Source: an uncultured Mucilaginibacter sp.
Lineage (GTDB): Bacteria > Bacteroidota > Bacteroidia > Sphingobacteriales > Sphingobacteriaceae
DNA length: 64,000 nucleotides
Assembly (NCBI GenBank): GCA_913775265.1
Contig: CAJYJH010000071.1
Span: 1 to 64,000, forward strand
Reading direction: 5' to 3'
Below are positions 43,220-51,860 of this stretch, in pieces. Both the position numbers and the translations under genes were made by a program. Numbering within the stretch: position 1 is the stretch's first letter; each line of letters begins with the position of its first letter. The notes beneath the pieces are model-generated. The model was not told the DNA's origin, did not search any database, and saw only the letters and a list, made by a program, of their open reading frames with translations.

Positions 43220-43227
43220 TACCTTTG
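43220..43227 (+). promoter_or_regulatory. -7 promoter box of the HMA membrane protein gene
   Basis: TACCTTTG fits TAnnTTTG, 19 bases before the ATG at 43247. So this gene can be transcribed separately from the regulator. Confidence 0.55.
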
Positions 43228-43246
43228 TATAGTAAATATTAAAGCT

Positions 43247-43987
43247 ATGAAACACACCTACGCAGTAACCGGCATGACTTGTGCCGGCTGCCAATATAAA
43301 GTACAACACCTGCTTTCGCAGGTTGACCATGTAAAAGAAGCCAGCGTTGATTTAGAAAAAGGGCAGGTAACCGTAGACATGGACCAGCATATTGCCACGC
43401 CTACCTTGCAAGCTGCCTTAAAAGAATATCCTAAATATCAACTCACTGATGCGCCTGCTGTGGCGAGCCCAATCAGTGGTACTCTCGAACAGAAGGAAGA
43501 AACAAAATCCTGGTTTGAAACCTATAAACCCATTGTGCTGATTTTTGGCTATATCACGCTGGTATCTGTCATAGCCGGATCTACCTTAATTGGCTTTAAC
43601 GAATTGCTGGCCATGCGTGTGTTTATGGCAGGGTTCTTCCTGGTGTTCTCGTTTTTCAAACTACTCAACCTGGATGGCTTTGCAGGTAGTTATGCGATGT
43701 ATGATGTAATTGCCCGACGATTTAAAAGTTGGGGCTATTTGTATGCCTTAATAGAGTTGGCGTTAGGAATCGCCTATGCAGCTGACATTAATCCGGTAGC
43801 TACCAATATCGTGACGTTGATAGTAATGTCAGTAAGCATCATTGGTGTGCTGCAAACCGTGCTTAATAAAAGAGCTATTCAGTGTGCTTGCTTAGGTGGC
43901 GTATTCAACCTGCCGATGAGTACGGTAACTATTATTGAAGATGGTTTAATGATACTAATGAGTGCTTTAATGCTGTTTATGTATTAA
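43247..43987 (+). CDS. HMA-domain protein with MauE/DoxX-like membrane part
   Basis: This 246-residue protein has an HMA domain (1-66) with GMTCAGC (metal Cys12 and Cys15) and four TM helices (about 90-245) of a MauE/DoxX-like kind: PIVLIFGYITLVSVIAGSTL, VFMAGFFLVFSFFKLL, YLYALIELALGIAYAA and the last pair with a CAC motif (AIQCACLGGVF). A soft-metal handling or thiol-redox role is likely. It follows the HMA-AraC regulator. Confidence 0.82.
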   Translation: MKHTYAVTGMTCAGCQYKVQHLLSQVDHVKEASVDLEKGQVTVDMDQHIATPTLQAALKEYPKYQLTDAPAVASPISGTLEQKEETKSWFETYKPIVLIFGYITLVSVIAGSTLIGFNELLAMRVFMAGFFLVFSFFKLLNLDGFAGSYAMYDVIARRFKSWGYLYALIELALGIAYAADINPVATNIVTLIVMSVSIIGVLQTVLNKRAIQCACLGGVFNLPMSTVTIIEDGLMILMSALMLFMY

Positions 43988-44006
43988 TGAAGTATAAGGG
44001 ATAAAA

Positions 44007-44051
44007 AAACACTAACGGCAGCTATGTAAGAGATGGCTGCCGTTAGTGTTT
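44007..44051. terminator. Bidirectional terminator between HMA gene and aroC
   Basis: AAACACTAACGGCAGC and GCTGCCGTTAGTGTTT form a perfect 16-bp stem with a 13-base loop; A's precede it and TATATT follows it. Confidence 0.85.
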
Positions 44052-44073
44052 ATATTCTGTTGCTGTAAGTCTA

Positions 44074-45165
44074 TTACAACTTGCTGTTCTTGTTTCTAAG
44101 CCAGTGGTCGGCTACCACCAAAGCGGCCATTGCCTCTACAATAGGCACGGCACGTGGTACTACGCAAGGGTCGTGGCGGCCTTTGCCTTGTATTTGCGCG
44201 GCATTGCCTTCGGCATCAATCGTATTTTGATTAGTCATAATGGTGGCTACGGGTTTAAAGGCTACTTTAAATTCAATCGGCATCCCATTGCTGATACCGC
44301 CTTGTATACCTCCCGAAAAGTTGGTGCGTGTTTTAACCTCTCCAGTTTCGTCTTTTACAAAAATGTCGTTATGCTCCGAGCCCAGCATTTCGCTACCGGT
44401 AAAGCCCGACCCGTATTCAAAACCATGCACGGCATTGATGCTCAGCATGGCCTTGCCTAAATCAGCATGCAATTTATCAAATACCGGTTCGCCTAAACCT
44501 ACCGGGCAATTAGTAATAGTGCAGCTTACTTTACCACCAATGGTATCACCCTGCTTGCGTACTTCATCAATGCGGGTAATCATTTCTTCGGCTGTGGCCG
44601 GGTCGGCACAACGTACAATGTTGGCTTCCCTGATGGTTTCAAATTCCTGGGCCGAAGTAATGCTGATGTTCGGCGCCTCTATAGTGCCTACGCTGCTTAC
44701 GTGAGCCAATACATCAATGCCCTGGGTTTTAAGCAACTGCTTGGCAATAGCACCGGCCGCTACGCGCGCAGCTGTTTCGCGGGCTGACGAACGGCCGCCG
44801 CCACGATGATCACGGATACCATACTTAGTAAAATAAGTATAGTCGGCATGCGACGGACGAAAAACGTCGGTATTGTGGCTATAGTCTTTAGAGCGCTGGT
44901 CTTCATTAGGGATCAGCATTGCTATCGGTGTGCCGGTAGTTTTGCCTTCAAATATACCGGACAAAATCTGTACGGTATCGCTCTCCTTACGTTGGGTTGT
45001 AATTTTAGACTGTCCCGGTTTGCGTTTATCCAACTCGGCCTGAATATAATCTACGTCAACGCTCAATCCGGCAGGGCAGCCGTCTATGATAACGCCGATG
45101 GCTACGCCATGAGATTCGCCGAAAGTAGTGATACGAAAAAGTTGTCCGAATGAATTACCAGCCAT
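44074..45165 (-). CDS. aroC: Chorismate synthase
   Basis: The 363-residue FMN-dependent enzyme forms chorismate from EPSP. N-terminal [52 protein letters not shown] (about 106-140) and [10 protein letters not shown] (about 283) are standard signatures. It is separate from the pheA operon and has its own transcription unit. Confidence 0.95.
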   Translation of the reverse strand: MAGNSFGQLFRITTFGESHGVAIGVIIDGCPAGLSVDVDYIQAELDKRKPGQSKITTQRKESDTVQILSGIFEGKTTGTPIAMLIPNEDQRSKDYSHNTDVFRPSHADYTYFTKYGIRDHRGGGRSSARETAARVAAGAIAKQLLKTQGIDVLAHVSSVGTIEAPNISITSAQEFETIREANIVRCADPATAEEMITRIDEVRKQGDTIGGKVSCTITNCPVGLGEPVFDKLHADLGKAMLSINAVHGFEYGSGFTGSEMLGSEHNDIFVKDETGEVKTRTNFSGGIQGGISNGMPIEFKVAFKPVATIMTNQNTIDAEGNAAQIQGKGRHDPCVVPRAVPIVEAMAALVVADHWLRNKNSKL

Positions 45166-45288
45166 TTTTTAGAATAAAGGATGTAAAGTATCAAGAATAC
45201 AGCTATTCTTGATTTGAGCAAATATGTGAAATTTTGTGTAAATTTAGGCTGCTTTAACCATTACAATAACAGCACTTAACTTATCACT

Positions 45289-46029
45289 ATGTTTTTTGGA
45301 GGCGGCTACTATTACTATTTACCCATTTTATTACAAGGCTTTTGTGCCGTACATAGCATTCGTTCCGGAACCCAAAGCAAATGGCTTTGGATCATCATCT
45401 TTGTTCCTGTACTTGGTTCGTTAATTTATATCTATAGCGAAATTTTATCCGCACGTAAACTCAAAAGCATAAAAATTGACGGTGCGGCCATCATCAATCC
45501 TGGTGTGAAACTCAAACGACTGGAGGAGGACCTGAAGTTTGCTGATACTTTTGCCAACAGAACCAAGCTCGCGGATGCTTATTTGCAAAGTGGACAGACA
45601 GAAAAAGCAATTGAATTATACAAAAGCTGCTTAACCGGTGCCTTCGCAGATAATGAACTGGTAATATCCAAGTTAGTACAAGCTTACTATCAACAGCAAA
45701 ATTATGCTGAAGCCATTGCTATGGCTCTTAAAATAAAGTCATTGCCAACCTTTAATCGCTCTAAAAGCCATTTGTTTTATGCCTGGGCTTTAGAGCAGGA
45801 TGGTAAATCTGAACAGGCTGAGCAGGAGTTTAAATTGATGAAGGGCCGCTATTCTAACTTTGAACAGCGTTACGAGTATGGGCAGTTTTTGCAGCGGGCA
45901 GGGCGCAATAACGAAGCTTCAGATATTTATGCAGAATTGCTTGATGAACAAGCACACCTAAGTCCGGCAGAACGCAGTAACGGAAAGGTTTGGTTTAACA
46001 AAGCAAAGGCCGAGCTAAAACGTCTCTAG
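45289..46029 (+). CDS. Membrane-anchored TPR protein
   Basis: The 246-residue protein has two N-terminal hydrophobic segments (YYYYLPILLQGFCAVHSI and WLWIIIFVPVLGSLIYIY) in a PLDc_N-like arrangement, then TPR repeats (about 85-240: LADAYLQSGQTEKAIELYKS, KLVQAYYQQQNYAEAIAMAL, YEYGQFLQRAGRNNEASDIY). TPRs should hold a protein partner at the membrane. No enzyme domain. Confidence 0.82.
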   Translation: MFFGGGYYYYLPILLQGFCAVHSIRSGTQSKWLWIIIFVPVLGSLIYIYSEILSARKLKSIKIDGAAIINPGVKLKRLEEDLKFADTFANRTKLADAYLQSGQTEKAIELYKSCLTGAFADNELVISKLVQAYYQQQNYAEAIAMALKIKSLPTFNRSKSHLFYAWALEQDGKSEQAEQEFKLMKGRYSNFEQRYEYGQFLQRAGRNNEASDIYAELLDEQAHLSPAERSNGKVWFNKAKAELKRL

Positions 46030-46049
46030 GCAACTGCTTAAAATTAATT

Positions 46050-46093
46050 AAGCCACCATCCTGAAGCAATAAATGCAATTCGGATGATGGCTT
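46050..46093. terminator. Imperfect hairpin between convergent genes
   Basis: AAGCCACCATCCTGAA and TTCGGATGATGGCTT pair with a mismatch and a bulge. It lies between the TPR gene and the CBS-domain gene. Confidence 0.6.
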
Positions 46094-46120
46094 ATCAGTA
46101 AAATAGAATAAGGACCTTAC

Positions 46121-47482
46121 CTAAGCTGATATAGCGTTGATTATATCATATTGAGTAATAATCTCAATCTGACCTTTCTCATCTTCTACAAGCACAGCAG
46201 CATTCTCTTTATTAATCATGGCTGAGATCTTATCAATCGAAGCATTCAAATCAACAAATGGGAATGGCGTGGTATTAATGGTACTCACCGGTTGCGATTT
46301 AAGTGCCGGGTTTTCGAGCAAGGCATCTAATATATCACTCTCGGTAATTTTACCGATTACCATACCTTGTTGCGTAACCGGTATCTGCGAAATATTGAGC
46401 GTTTTAATGGTGTTAATAGCTTCCAGCACTGTTTTTTCGCTGTCGATAGTTACAATCTCCGAGCTTTCTTTTTTGCGGATGATATCGCGGGCGGTCAGTT
46501 TTTCGTCTTTCAAAAATCCGCGCTCGCGCAACCAGTCCTCGTTGTACATTTTGCCTAAATAGCGGGTACCATGGTCGGGGAAAATGATGACCACCACATC
46601 ACCTTCTTTAAAGCGGTCTTTCATCTGCAGTGTACCTGCCACGGCCGATCCGGTGGAGTTACCTGCAAAAATACCTTCCTGCATGGCAATCTGCCGGGTC
46701 ATTAAAGCGGCATCTTTATCGGTTACTTTTTCAAAGTGGTCAATCAGGCTAAAATCTACGTTCTGCGGTAAAAAGTCTTCGCCTATACCTTCCGTGATGT
46801 ATGGGTAAATCTCGTTTTTATCAAAAATGCCGGTTTCCTTATACTTTTTAAACACCGAGCCGTAAGTATCAATACCCAAAACCTGTATTTTAGGGTTCTG
46901 CTCTTTTAGGTAACGTGCTGTACCCGATATAGTACCGCCTGTACCTACACCCACCACTAAATGAGTTATTTTACCCTCGGTTTGTTCCCAGATTTCCGGA
47001 CCGGTTTGCTCGTAGTGTGCCTGCGAGTTCGAAAGGTTGTCGTATTGGTTAGGTTTCCAGGAGTTAGGCACTTCTTTTTCTAACCTTGAGGATACAGAAT
47101 AATACGACCGTGGATCTTCGGGTTCTACGTTGGTGGGACATACAATTACCTCAGCACCAAAGGCACGCAACGCATCAAATTTTTCTTTGGATTGCTTATC
47201 GGTGCTGGTAAAAATACACTTGTAACCTTTAATTACCGCGGCAATAGCCAAACCCATACCCGTATTACCAGACGTACCTTCAATGATGGTTCCTCCCGGT
47301 TTTAGGCGACCGTCTCTTTCGGCGTCTTCGATCATTTTAAGCGCCATACGGTCTTTAATAGAGTTGCCCGGGTTGGTGGTCTCTATCTTAGCCAGCACGG
47401 TGGCCTTTATATCTTTTGTTATCCGGTTTAATTTCACCAATGGGGTATTGCCAATGGTTTCAAGTATATTATTACTCCACAT
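46121..47482 (-). CDS. PLP-dependent cystathionine beta-synthase/cysteine synthase with CBS pair
   Basis: The 453-residue enzyme has a beta-family PLP domain (1-325): the PLP Lys in GNSIKDRMALKM (about Lys42), EGTSGNTGMGLA substrate loop and GVGTGGTISG phosphate-binding loop. A pair of CBS motifs follows (about 340-450, TDSEKTVLEAI..., PVTQQGMVIGKITESDIL). Eukaryotic-type cystathionine beta-synthase has the same architecture, and the CBS pair probably binds an adenosyl ligand. Cysteine synthase activity is not ruled out. Confidence 0.9.
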   Translation of the reverse strand: MWSNNILETIGNTPLVKLNRITKDIKATVLAKIETTNPGNSIKDRMALKMIEDAERDGRLKPGGTIIEGTSGNTGMGLAIAAVIKGYKCIFTSTDKQSKEKFDALRAFGAEVIVCPTNVEPEDPRSYYSVSSRLEKEVPNSWKPNQYDNLSNSQAHYEQTGPEIWEQTEGKITHLVVGVGTGGTISGTARYLKEQNPKIQVLGIDTYGSVFKKYKETGIFDKNEIYPYITEGIGEDFLPQNVDFSLIDHFEKVTDKDAALMTRQIAMQEGIFAGNSTGSAVAGTLQMKDRFKEGDVVVIIFPDHGTRYLGKMYNEDWLRERGFLKDEKLTARDIIRKKESSEIVTIDSEKTVLEAINTIKTLNISQIPVTQQGMVIGKITESDILDALLENPALKSQPVSTINTTPFPFVDLNASIDKISAMINKENAAVLVEDEKGQIEIITQYDIINAISA

Positions 47483-47636
47483 AATCAGTAGACAAAAATG
47501 AGAATATTAAATGAATAACAAACGCATTAGTTTGACAAATGATGCAGTGATGATGAAAATTAACAGCTACTTAAGCTTGATTTTATAATTGATGCGGACG
47601 GTTTTTAGTTGAGTTGGATATCTCCCTAAAACATCA

Positions 47637-47676
47637 AAGGCATAGTGCCTGGCTAAACTGCCATACACTATGCCTT
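47637..47676. terminator. Hairpin after the DUF5686 gene
   Basis: AAGGCATAGTG and CACTATGCCTT form a perfect 11-bp stem with an 18-base loop, 22 bases beyond the stop of the minus-strand DUF5686 gene. Confidence 0.6.
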
Positions 47677-47697
47677 CGCTTATTGGGATAAACAGTC

Positions 47698-50253
47698 TTA
47701 GAAATCGAATTTTACAAAAAACCTCACACCTAATTTGGATACGTCAGGATTATCCAGATAAGTGAAACGCTTCACCAAGTCCACCCTTAATATTTTAAAG
47801 ATGTTGGATATACCTACGCTGCCCTCCAAATATGGCCTGCCGTTAAGCGTATAAGTAAGCGGCACACCGGCCCCATCAACCGGAAAAGCCGGTAAATCCG
47901 GGTGAAGCGAAGGGTTGTTCTCACTACGTAAGCCGCCCCATAGACCTTTAAAGTCAACTACCTCGCGCCATTTTAATTCCCGAAGTAATGGGATTTTGTT
48001 GAAGAAGAAACCGTTAAAATTATGGTCAATATTAAAGCTGGCGTAGTGGTCGCTCACAAACTCCAAAAAGTTCATTAGGTTGTATGATTGCAACTGGAAC
48101 GCGTAGCTCTGGTTAGCCCGGTGGATGTAAGACAAGGCAAAAGGCACTTTCCCAAATAAATTACCACCCTCGACCGAAAAGTCGGTATAGCCTAATTGCG
48201 ACAAATAAAAGCGCTTGGTGATGTTAGCAGTGATGTTTTGATAGTTATAATCGCCGCCTAACAATCCGTTAAAGCCCTGGCTGTAACGTAAAGTATAAAC
48301 CGGATATTTATCGGGGATAGGGGTACGGTACAATTTACCCTGGTAAAATTTTTCGTGCGGAGCATAGCGTAATTCAGCTGATACTTCTGTAGTTTTTATA
48401 TTGTTAAGGGTATTAGGCACCCCGTTTACGTTATTGATGAAATACAATGAGCCGGCGGCACTCTGATCCCACTTTTTAAAGCCAAGGGCGTACGAAAAAT
48501 GGTTCTGGAACTCGTGCATGTAATCGAGGCGGAAAATATCGTTGTATAACCACTTATCATTCTGGCCTCGTTTAAATGACAGCAAGAAGCTGCTTTCCTG
48601 CACAAATTGCAGTTCCTGACCGGGTATTTTGGTGTCGTGCTGAAAGCTGGCGCGGATGTAATGTTGCGGGAAACGGTAAATAGATTTGTTGTTGAACGAA
48701 TACGTGCCGCTCAAAAAATACTTCCATTTCTCATCCTTAAAGCCATAAGCACCATAAGTTTCAAAATAGTACCGCTGACTAAGTGCCGTAGTGGTACGGC
48801 CGCCCAAACGAAGCCTAAAACCTTCAACCGGGTTAAAGCTATAAAACGTATTTACAGGCCCCATCTCAAACGGGCCGAAGTTTTTATAGCCTGCAATAAA
48901 CAGCGTCAGCAAATCCATGGTGCGTTTAAACGAAGGGATGGTTTGCAGGCTGTCTATATTTTTGTAAACATCACGTTGAGCAGTGGTAAGCGTATCTAAT
49001 CGGTTAGACTGCCAAAAGGCGTCACTTTGCTCATCAGCCTTGGGTACCGTAACTACAGAGGGTCCCTCAAATGCAGTACCAGGCTGCGGGTGATTAATTA
49101 CGAAATTTTTGATAGTCACCGTACGCTCTCCTAATATGCCGCCTCCTTTATTTTTGTTGATGCCAAAATCCATCTTCAGGTTGCTGCCGCTTAAGTGATA
49201 TTTACCATCGCTGCTTTTTTCAAAGCTTAAAGCTGCCTGCATCTGGCGCACAAAGTTCAGGTTGATGTTTTTATTGACGGTAAGCACTGCATTTTCTACC
49301 GCGTAGTTGCCGTCCAAAGTGATATAAATACGCCCCTCAAACAGTAAGTCGGTGGTGTTACGTGGTGTAAAGCTTAGCTCAACCAGCTTGGGGTTTTGGT
49401 CTTTAATGGTATCGGTAATAAAAAACTTGTAGAAGGTAGGGGCGCCATCCGCAATAGGGCTGAGTATTTGATTACTCAACATCGAGATATTGTTATCATA
49501 TATATCAATATCCTGGTACATGCGATTAAAGTAGGTGCTCAGGCCCTGGTTATCCACAAAGTTCTCATCGTACTTTACCTGCTTATCTGCCGTGATAATT
49601 TGCTTGCGGGCATTAGGGCTTTTGCGATAGTAGTTATCCGAAAGCTTTTCTTCCATGTACATAGGCAACAAGTTTTTGCCGCCAATGGCCGATGAATCCT
49701 GCTCCTGGAATAAAAACTGGTAGTTCTTGAAAATCTTACGGTTTTTGAATTTCTCCGAAAGGTTACTGAGCGAAAAGAACATCTTTTCGTACTGCTGATA
49801 CTGGGTGTAGTCGTAGCTTTCGGTACGGTTTTGCTTTTTGTGAGCAATTACCTGGCGTATCAGTTCAACAGCGGGGTTGTTTTTGTTGCTGTATTTTTTC
49901 TTCTTGCCCGATTTAACGACCACAGCCTGTAACTGCCGGGTATCGCTGGTCAGGTTAATATCTATGGTTTGTTCACGGCCCGCAATAATGTTTTTTACAA
50001 CGGTAACATAACCTAAGTAAGTTACCCTGATTTGGGTGTAAGTACCGTTAACGGTAATGCTGTATTTTCCGTCGTCGTCGGTGCGTACACCCTGCGTGCT
50101 GCCTACCACACCAATAGTAACATAAGGCAGTACAGTTTTGGTCCTGGCTTCGCGCACAGTACCTTTTACCACCGTATTTTGTGCAAAAGCCAATGTCGAG
50201 ATGGCCATGCATAAAATCAGCAGAAAGTATTTGTTTAATTTAATAGTGTTCAT
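47698..50253 (-). CDS. DUF5686 / carboxypeptidase-regulatory-like outer-membrane protein
   Basis: The 851-residue exported protein has a signal peptide (ending AFAQNT), a CarboxypepD_reg-like beta domain (about 28-115, VVKGTVREARTKTVLPYVTIGVVG) and a long DUF5686 region (about 130-851). That part ends in aromatic-rich strands and FFVKFDF, typical of an outer-membrane barrel. DUF5686 proteins are widespread in Bacteroidota; the function is not established. There is no TonB-plug, so it is not a SusC-type receptor. Confidence 0.85.
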   Translation of the reverse strand: MNTIKLNKYFLLILCMAISTLAFAQNTVVKGTVREARTKTVLPYVTIGVVGSTQGVRTDDDGKYSITVNGTYTQIRVTYLGYVTVVKNIIAGREQTIDINLTSDTRQLQAVVVKSGKKKKYSNKNNPAVELIRQVIAHKKQNRTESYDYTQYQQYEKMFFSLSNLSEKFKNRKIFKNYQFLFQEQDSSAIGGKNLLPMYMEEKLSDNYYRKSPNARKQIITADKQVKYDENFVDNQGLSTYFNRMYQDIDIYDNNISMLSNQILSPIADGAPTFYKFFITDTIKDQNPKLVELSFTPRNTTDLLFEGRIYITLDGNYAVENAVLTVNKNINLNFVRQMQAALSFEKSSDGKYHLSGSNLKMDFGINKNKGGGILGERTVTIKNFVINHPQPGTAFEGPSVVTVPKADEQSDAFWQSNRLDTLTTAQRDVYKNIDSLQTIPSFKRTMDLLTLFIAGYKNFGPFEMGPVNTFYSFNPVEGFRLRLGGRTTTALSQRYYFETYGAYGFKDEKWKYFLSGTYSFNNKSIYRFPQHYIRASFQHDTKIPGQELQFVQESSFLLSFKRGQNDKWLYNDIFRLDYMHEFQNHFSYALGFKKWDQSAAGSLYFINNVNGVPNTLNNIKTTEVSAELRYAPHEKFYQGKLYRTPIPDKYPVYTLRYSQGFNGLLGGDYNYQNITANITKRFYLSQLGYTDFSVEGGNLFGKVPFALSYIHRANQSYAFQLQSYNLMNFLEFVSDHYASFNIDHNFNGFFFNKIPLLRELKWREVVDFKGLWGGLRSENNPSLHPDLPAFPVDGAGVPLTYTLNGRPYLEGSVGISNIFKILRVDLVKRFTYLDNPDVSKLGVRFFVKFDF

Positions 50254-50355
50254 GAGTATAAGAGAGTTCGGAGCCGGGTGGTAGTCATTTCAATCGTAAG
50301 AGGAGATTAATTTGGTTGAAGATCAATCCTACTACGTTGACGGCAGACTATGGTA

Positions 50356-50391
50356 ACCATTGTGCAACCTGTTGATAAGTTGCACAATGGT
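50356..50391. terminator. Terminator of the RND efflux operon
   Basis: ACCATTGTGCAAC and GTTGCACAATGGT form a perfect 13-bp stem with a 10-base loop, 19 bases past the end of the outer-membrane gene (minus strand). Confidence 0.7.
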
Positions 50392-50409
50392 AATTTGCTT
50401 TAAGCAGCG

Positions 50410-51825
50410 TTATTGTTTCCAGCCACCGCCCAAAGCCTGGTACAGGTTAACAATAGATTGCAGTTCCTGCAGTCTGTCGTTAATGCCGCTTAGCTGTGCA
50501 GCCAGTAAGCTTTGTTCTGAAGTTAACACGTCGGTATAATTAGTAGCCGAACTATAACGTAAAAGCTCTTTAGTGTAATCAACTGCTTTTTCTAAAGCTT
50601 TCAGTTGGTTAGCCCGAGTGTTTTGCTTTTCTACCGCAGTTTGGTAAGCAAACAAAGCATTTGAAACTTCGCCGCCTGCATTAAGTAATGATTGCTGGAA
50701 AGCATAGTAAGCTTCTTGTTGCTGTGCCTGTGCTACCCTTAAGCGTGCTTTGTTTAAACCTTTGTTAAAAATGGGTTGCGTTAAACCACCAACAATGTTG
50801 TAAAAAATAGAATTGTCGAACAGGTTCCTGATCCGTAGTGATGATACGCCACCCTGCGCCGTAATAGTTAACGATGGATAAAAGTAGGTACGCGCCACAT
50901 TAGTGTTTTCGAACGCACTGCGGAAAGCCAGTTCAGATTGCTGCACGTCAGGACGGTTCTTTAACAGTTGCGATGGAACACCGGTTTGCAGGTTATGATA
51001 CGGCTTTTGGTCGGCCAGCGATGTGCGCTTGATAGCACCCGGCGATTGTGCCAGTAAGATGCTCAAGGCATTTTCTGTTTCGCGGATACTGCGTTTTAAA
51101 TCCGGGATAGTTACCTCTGCTGCATAACGATTGGCCTCGCTTTGTACTACGGCGGCACCGGTTACAATAGCACTTTCTTTTAGTGCTTTCATGGTTTCTA
51201 CATCGCTGATCCGGTTTTTAAGCGTTTGCTCGGTGATGCGCAATTGCTCATCCAAAGCCAGCAGGTTATAATAGCTGTTGGCAATATTGGCAATCAGTTG
51301 TGTTTGAACGGCACGTTTAGCGGCATCGCTTTGTAAAAGCGCAGCTAAAGCCTGCCTTTTAGCACTGCTCAGCTTACCCCAAATATCGGCTTCCCAGCTG
51401 GTGCTAAGACCTGCCTGATAAGTGGTGGTTTTTAAGTTAAACGTGTTAACAAACTCAGGTGGAAAGTTTAATCCGGCTGCCGATTGCTTGGCCCTCGTAG
51501 CTGTGGCACTTCCGCTTAAGCTGGGTAAAAAGGCTGCCCTGCTTTGTTGCAGATTAGCTTGTGCTTCGTTAATGCGCTGCACGGCCGTTTTTAGGTCCAG
51601 GTTTTCTTGTATACCACGGTTTATTAAGTTTTGCAGTACTGTGTCGGTAAACAGTTGGTTAACCGGCAGGTTGGCAATGGTAGTAGTGTCGGTAACGGTA
51701 GTATCGCGGTATAGGTTGCCTTTTACATCCAAACCCGGCTGCTGATACTTTTTAGTTACACACGAAGCAAACACCAGTGCTGCTGCCAGCACTGTGTAGG
51801 TTTGCTTTTTATATCCTTTAATCAT
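50410..51825 (-). CDS. RND efflux outer-membrane lipoprotein (TolC/NodT family)
   Basis: This 471-residue outer-membrane channel has a lipobox (VFASC, Cys22) and two OEP repeats with long coiled-coil helices (LKTAVQRINEAQANLQQSRAAFLPSLSG, RLRVAQAQQQEAYYAF). It forms the trimer exit duct for the RND pump encoded upstream. It ends the operon tetR-MFP-RND-OEP. Confidence 0.92.
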   Translation of the reverse strand: MIKGYKKQTYTVLAAALVFASCVTKKYQQPGLDVKGNLYRDTTVTDTTTIANLPVNQLFTDTVLQNLINRGIQENLDLKTAVQRINEAQANLQQSRAAFLPSLSGSATATRAKQSAAGLNFPPEFVNTFNLKTTTYQAGLSTSWEADIWGKLSSAKRQALAALLQSDAAKRAVQTQLIANIANSYYNLLALDEQLRITEQTLKNRISDVETMKALKESAIVTGAAVVQSEANRYAAEVTIPDLKRSIRETENALSILLAQSPGAIKRTSLADQKPYHNLQTGVPSQLLKNRPDVQQSELAFRSAFENTNVARTYFYPSLTITAQGGVSSLRIRNLFDNSIFYNIVGGLTQPIFNKGLNKARLRVAQAQQQEAYYAFQQSLLNAGGEVSNALFAYQTAVEKQNTRANQLKALEKAVDYTKELLRYSSATNYTDVLTSEQSLLAAQLSGINDRLQELQSIVNLYQALGGGWKQ

Positions 51826-51860
51826 GTTGATGATTGGCTGAATAAGTAAATGAATGTTGA

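Noticed and set aside
44104..45153. Plus-strand ORFs of 115-154 codons over aroC
   Set aside because: They are shadows of the conserved chorismate synthase gene on the other strand.
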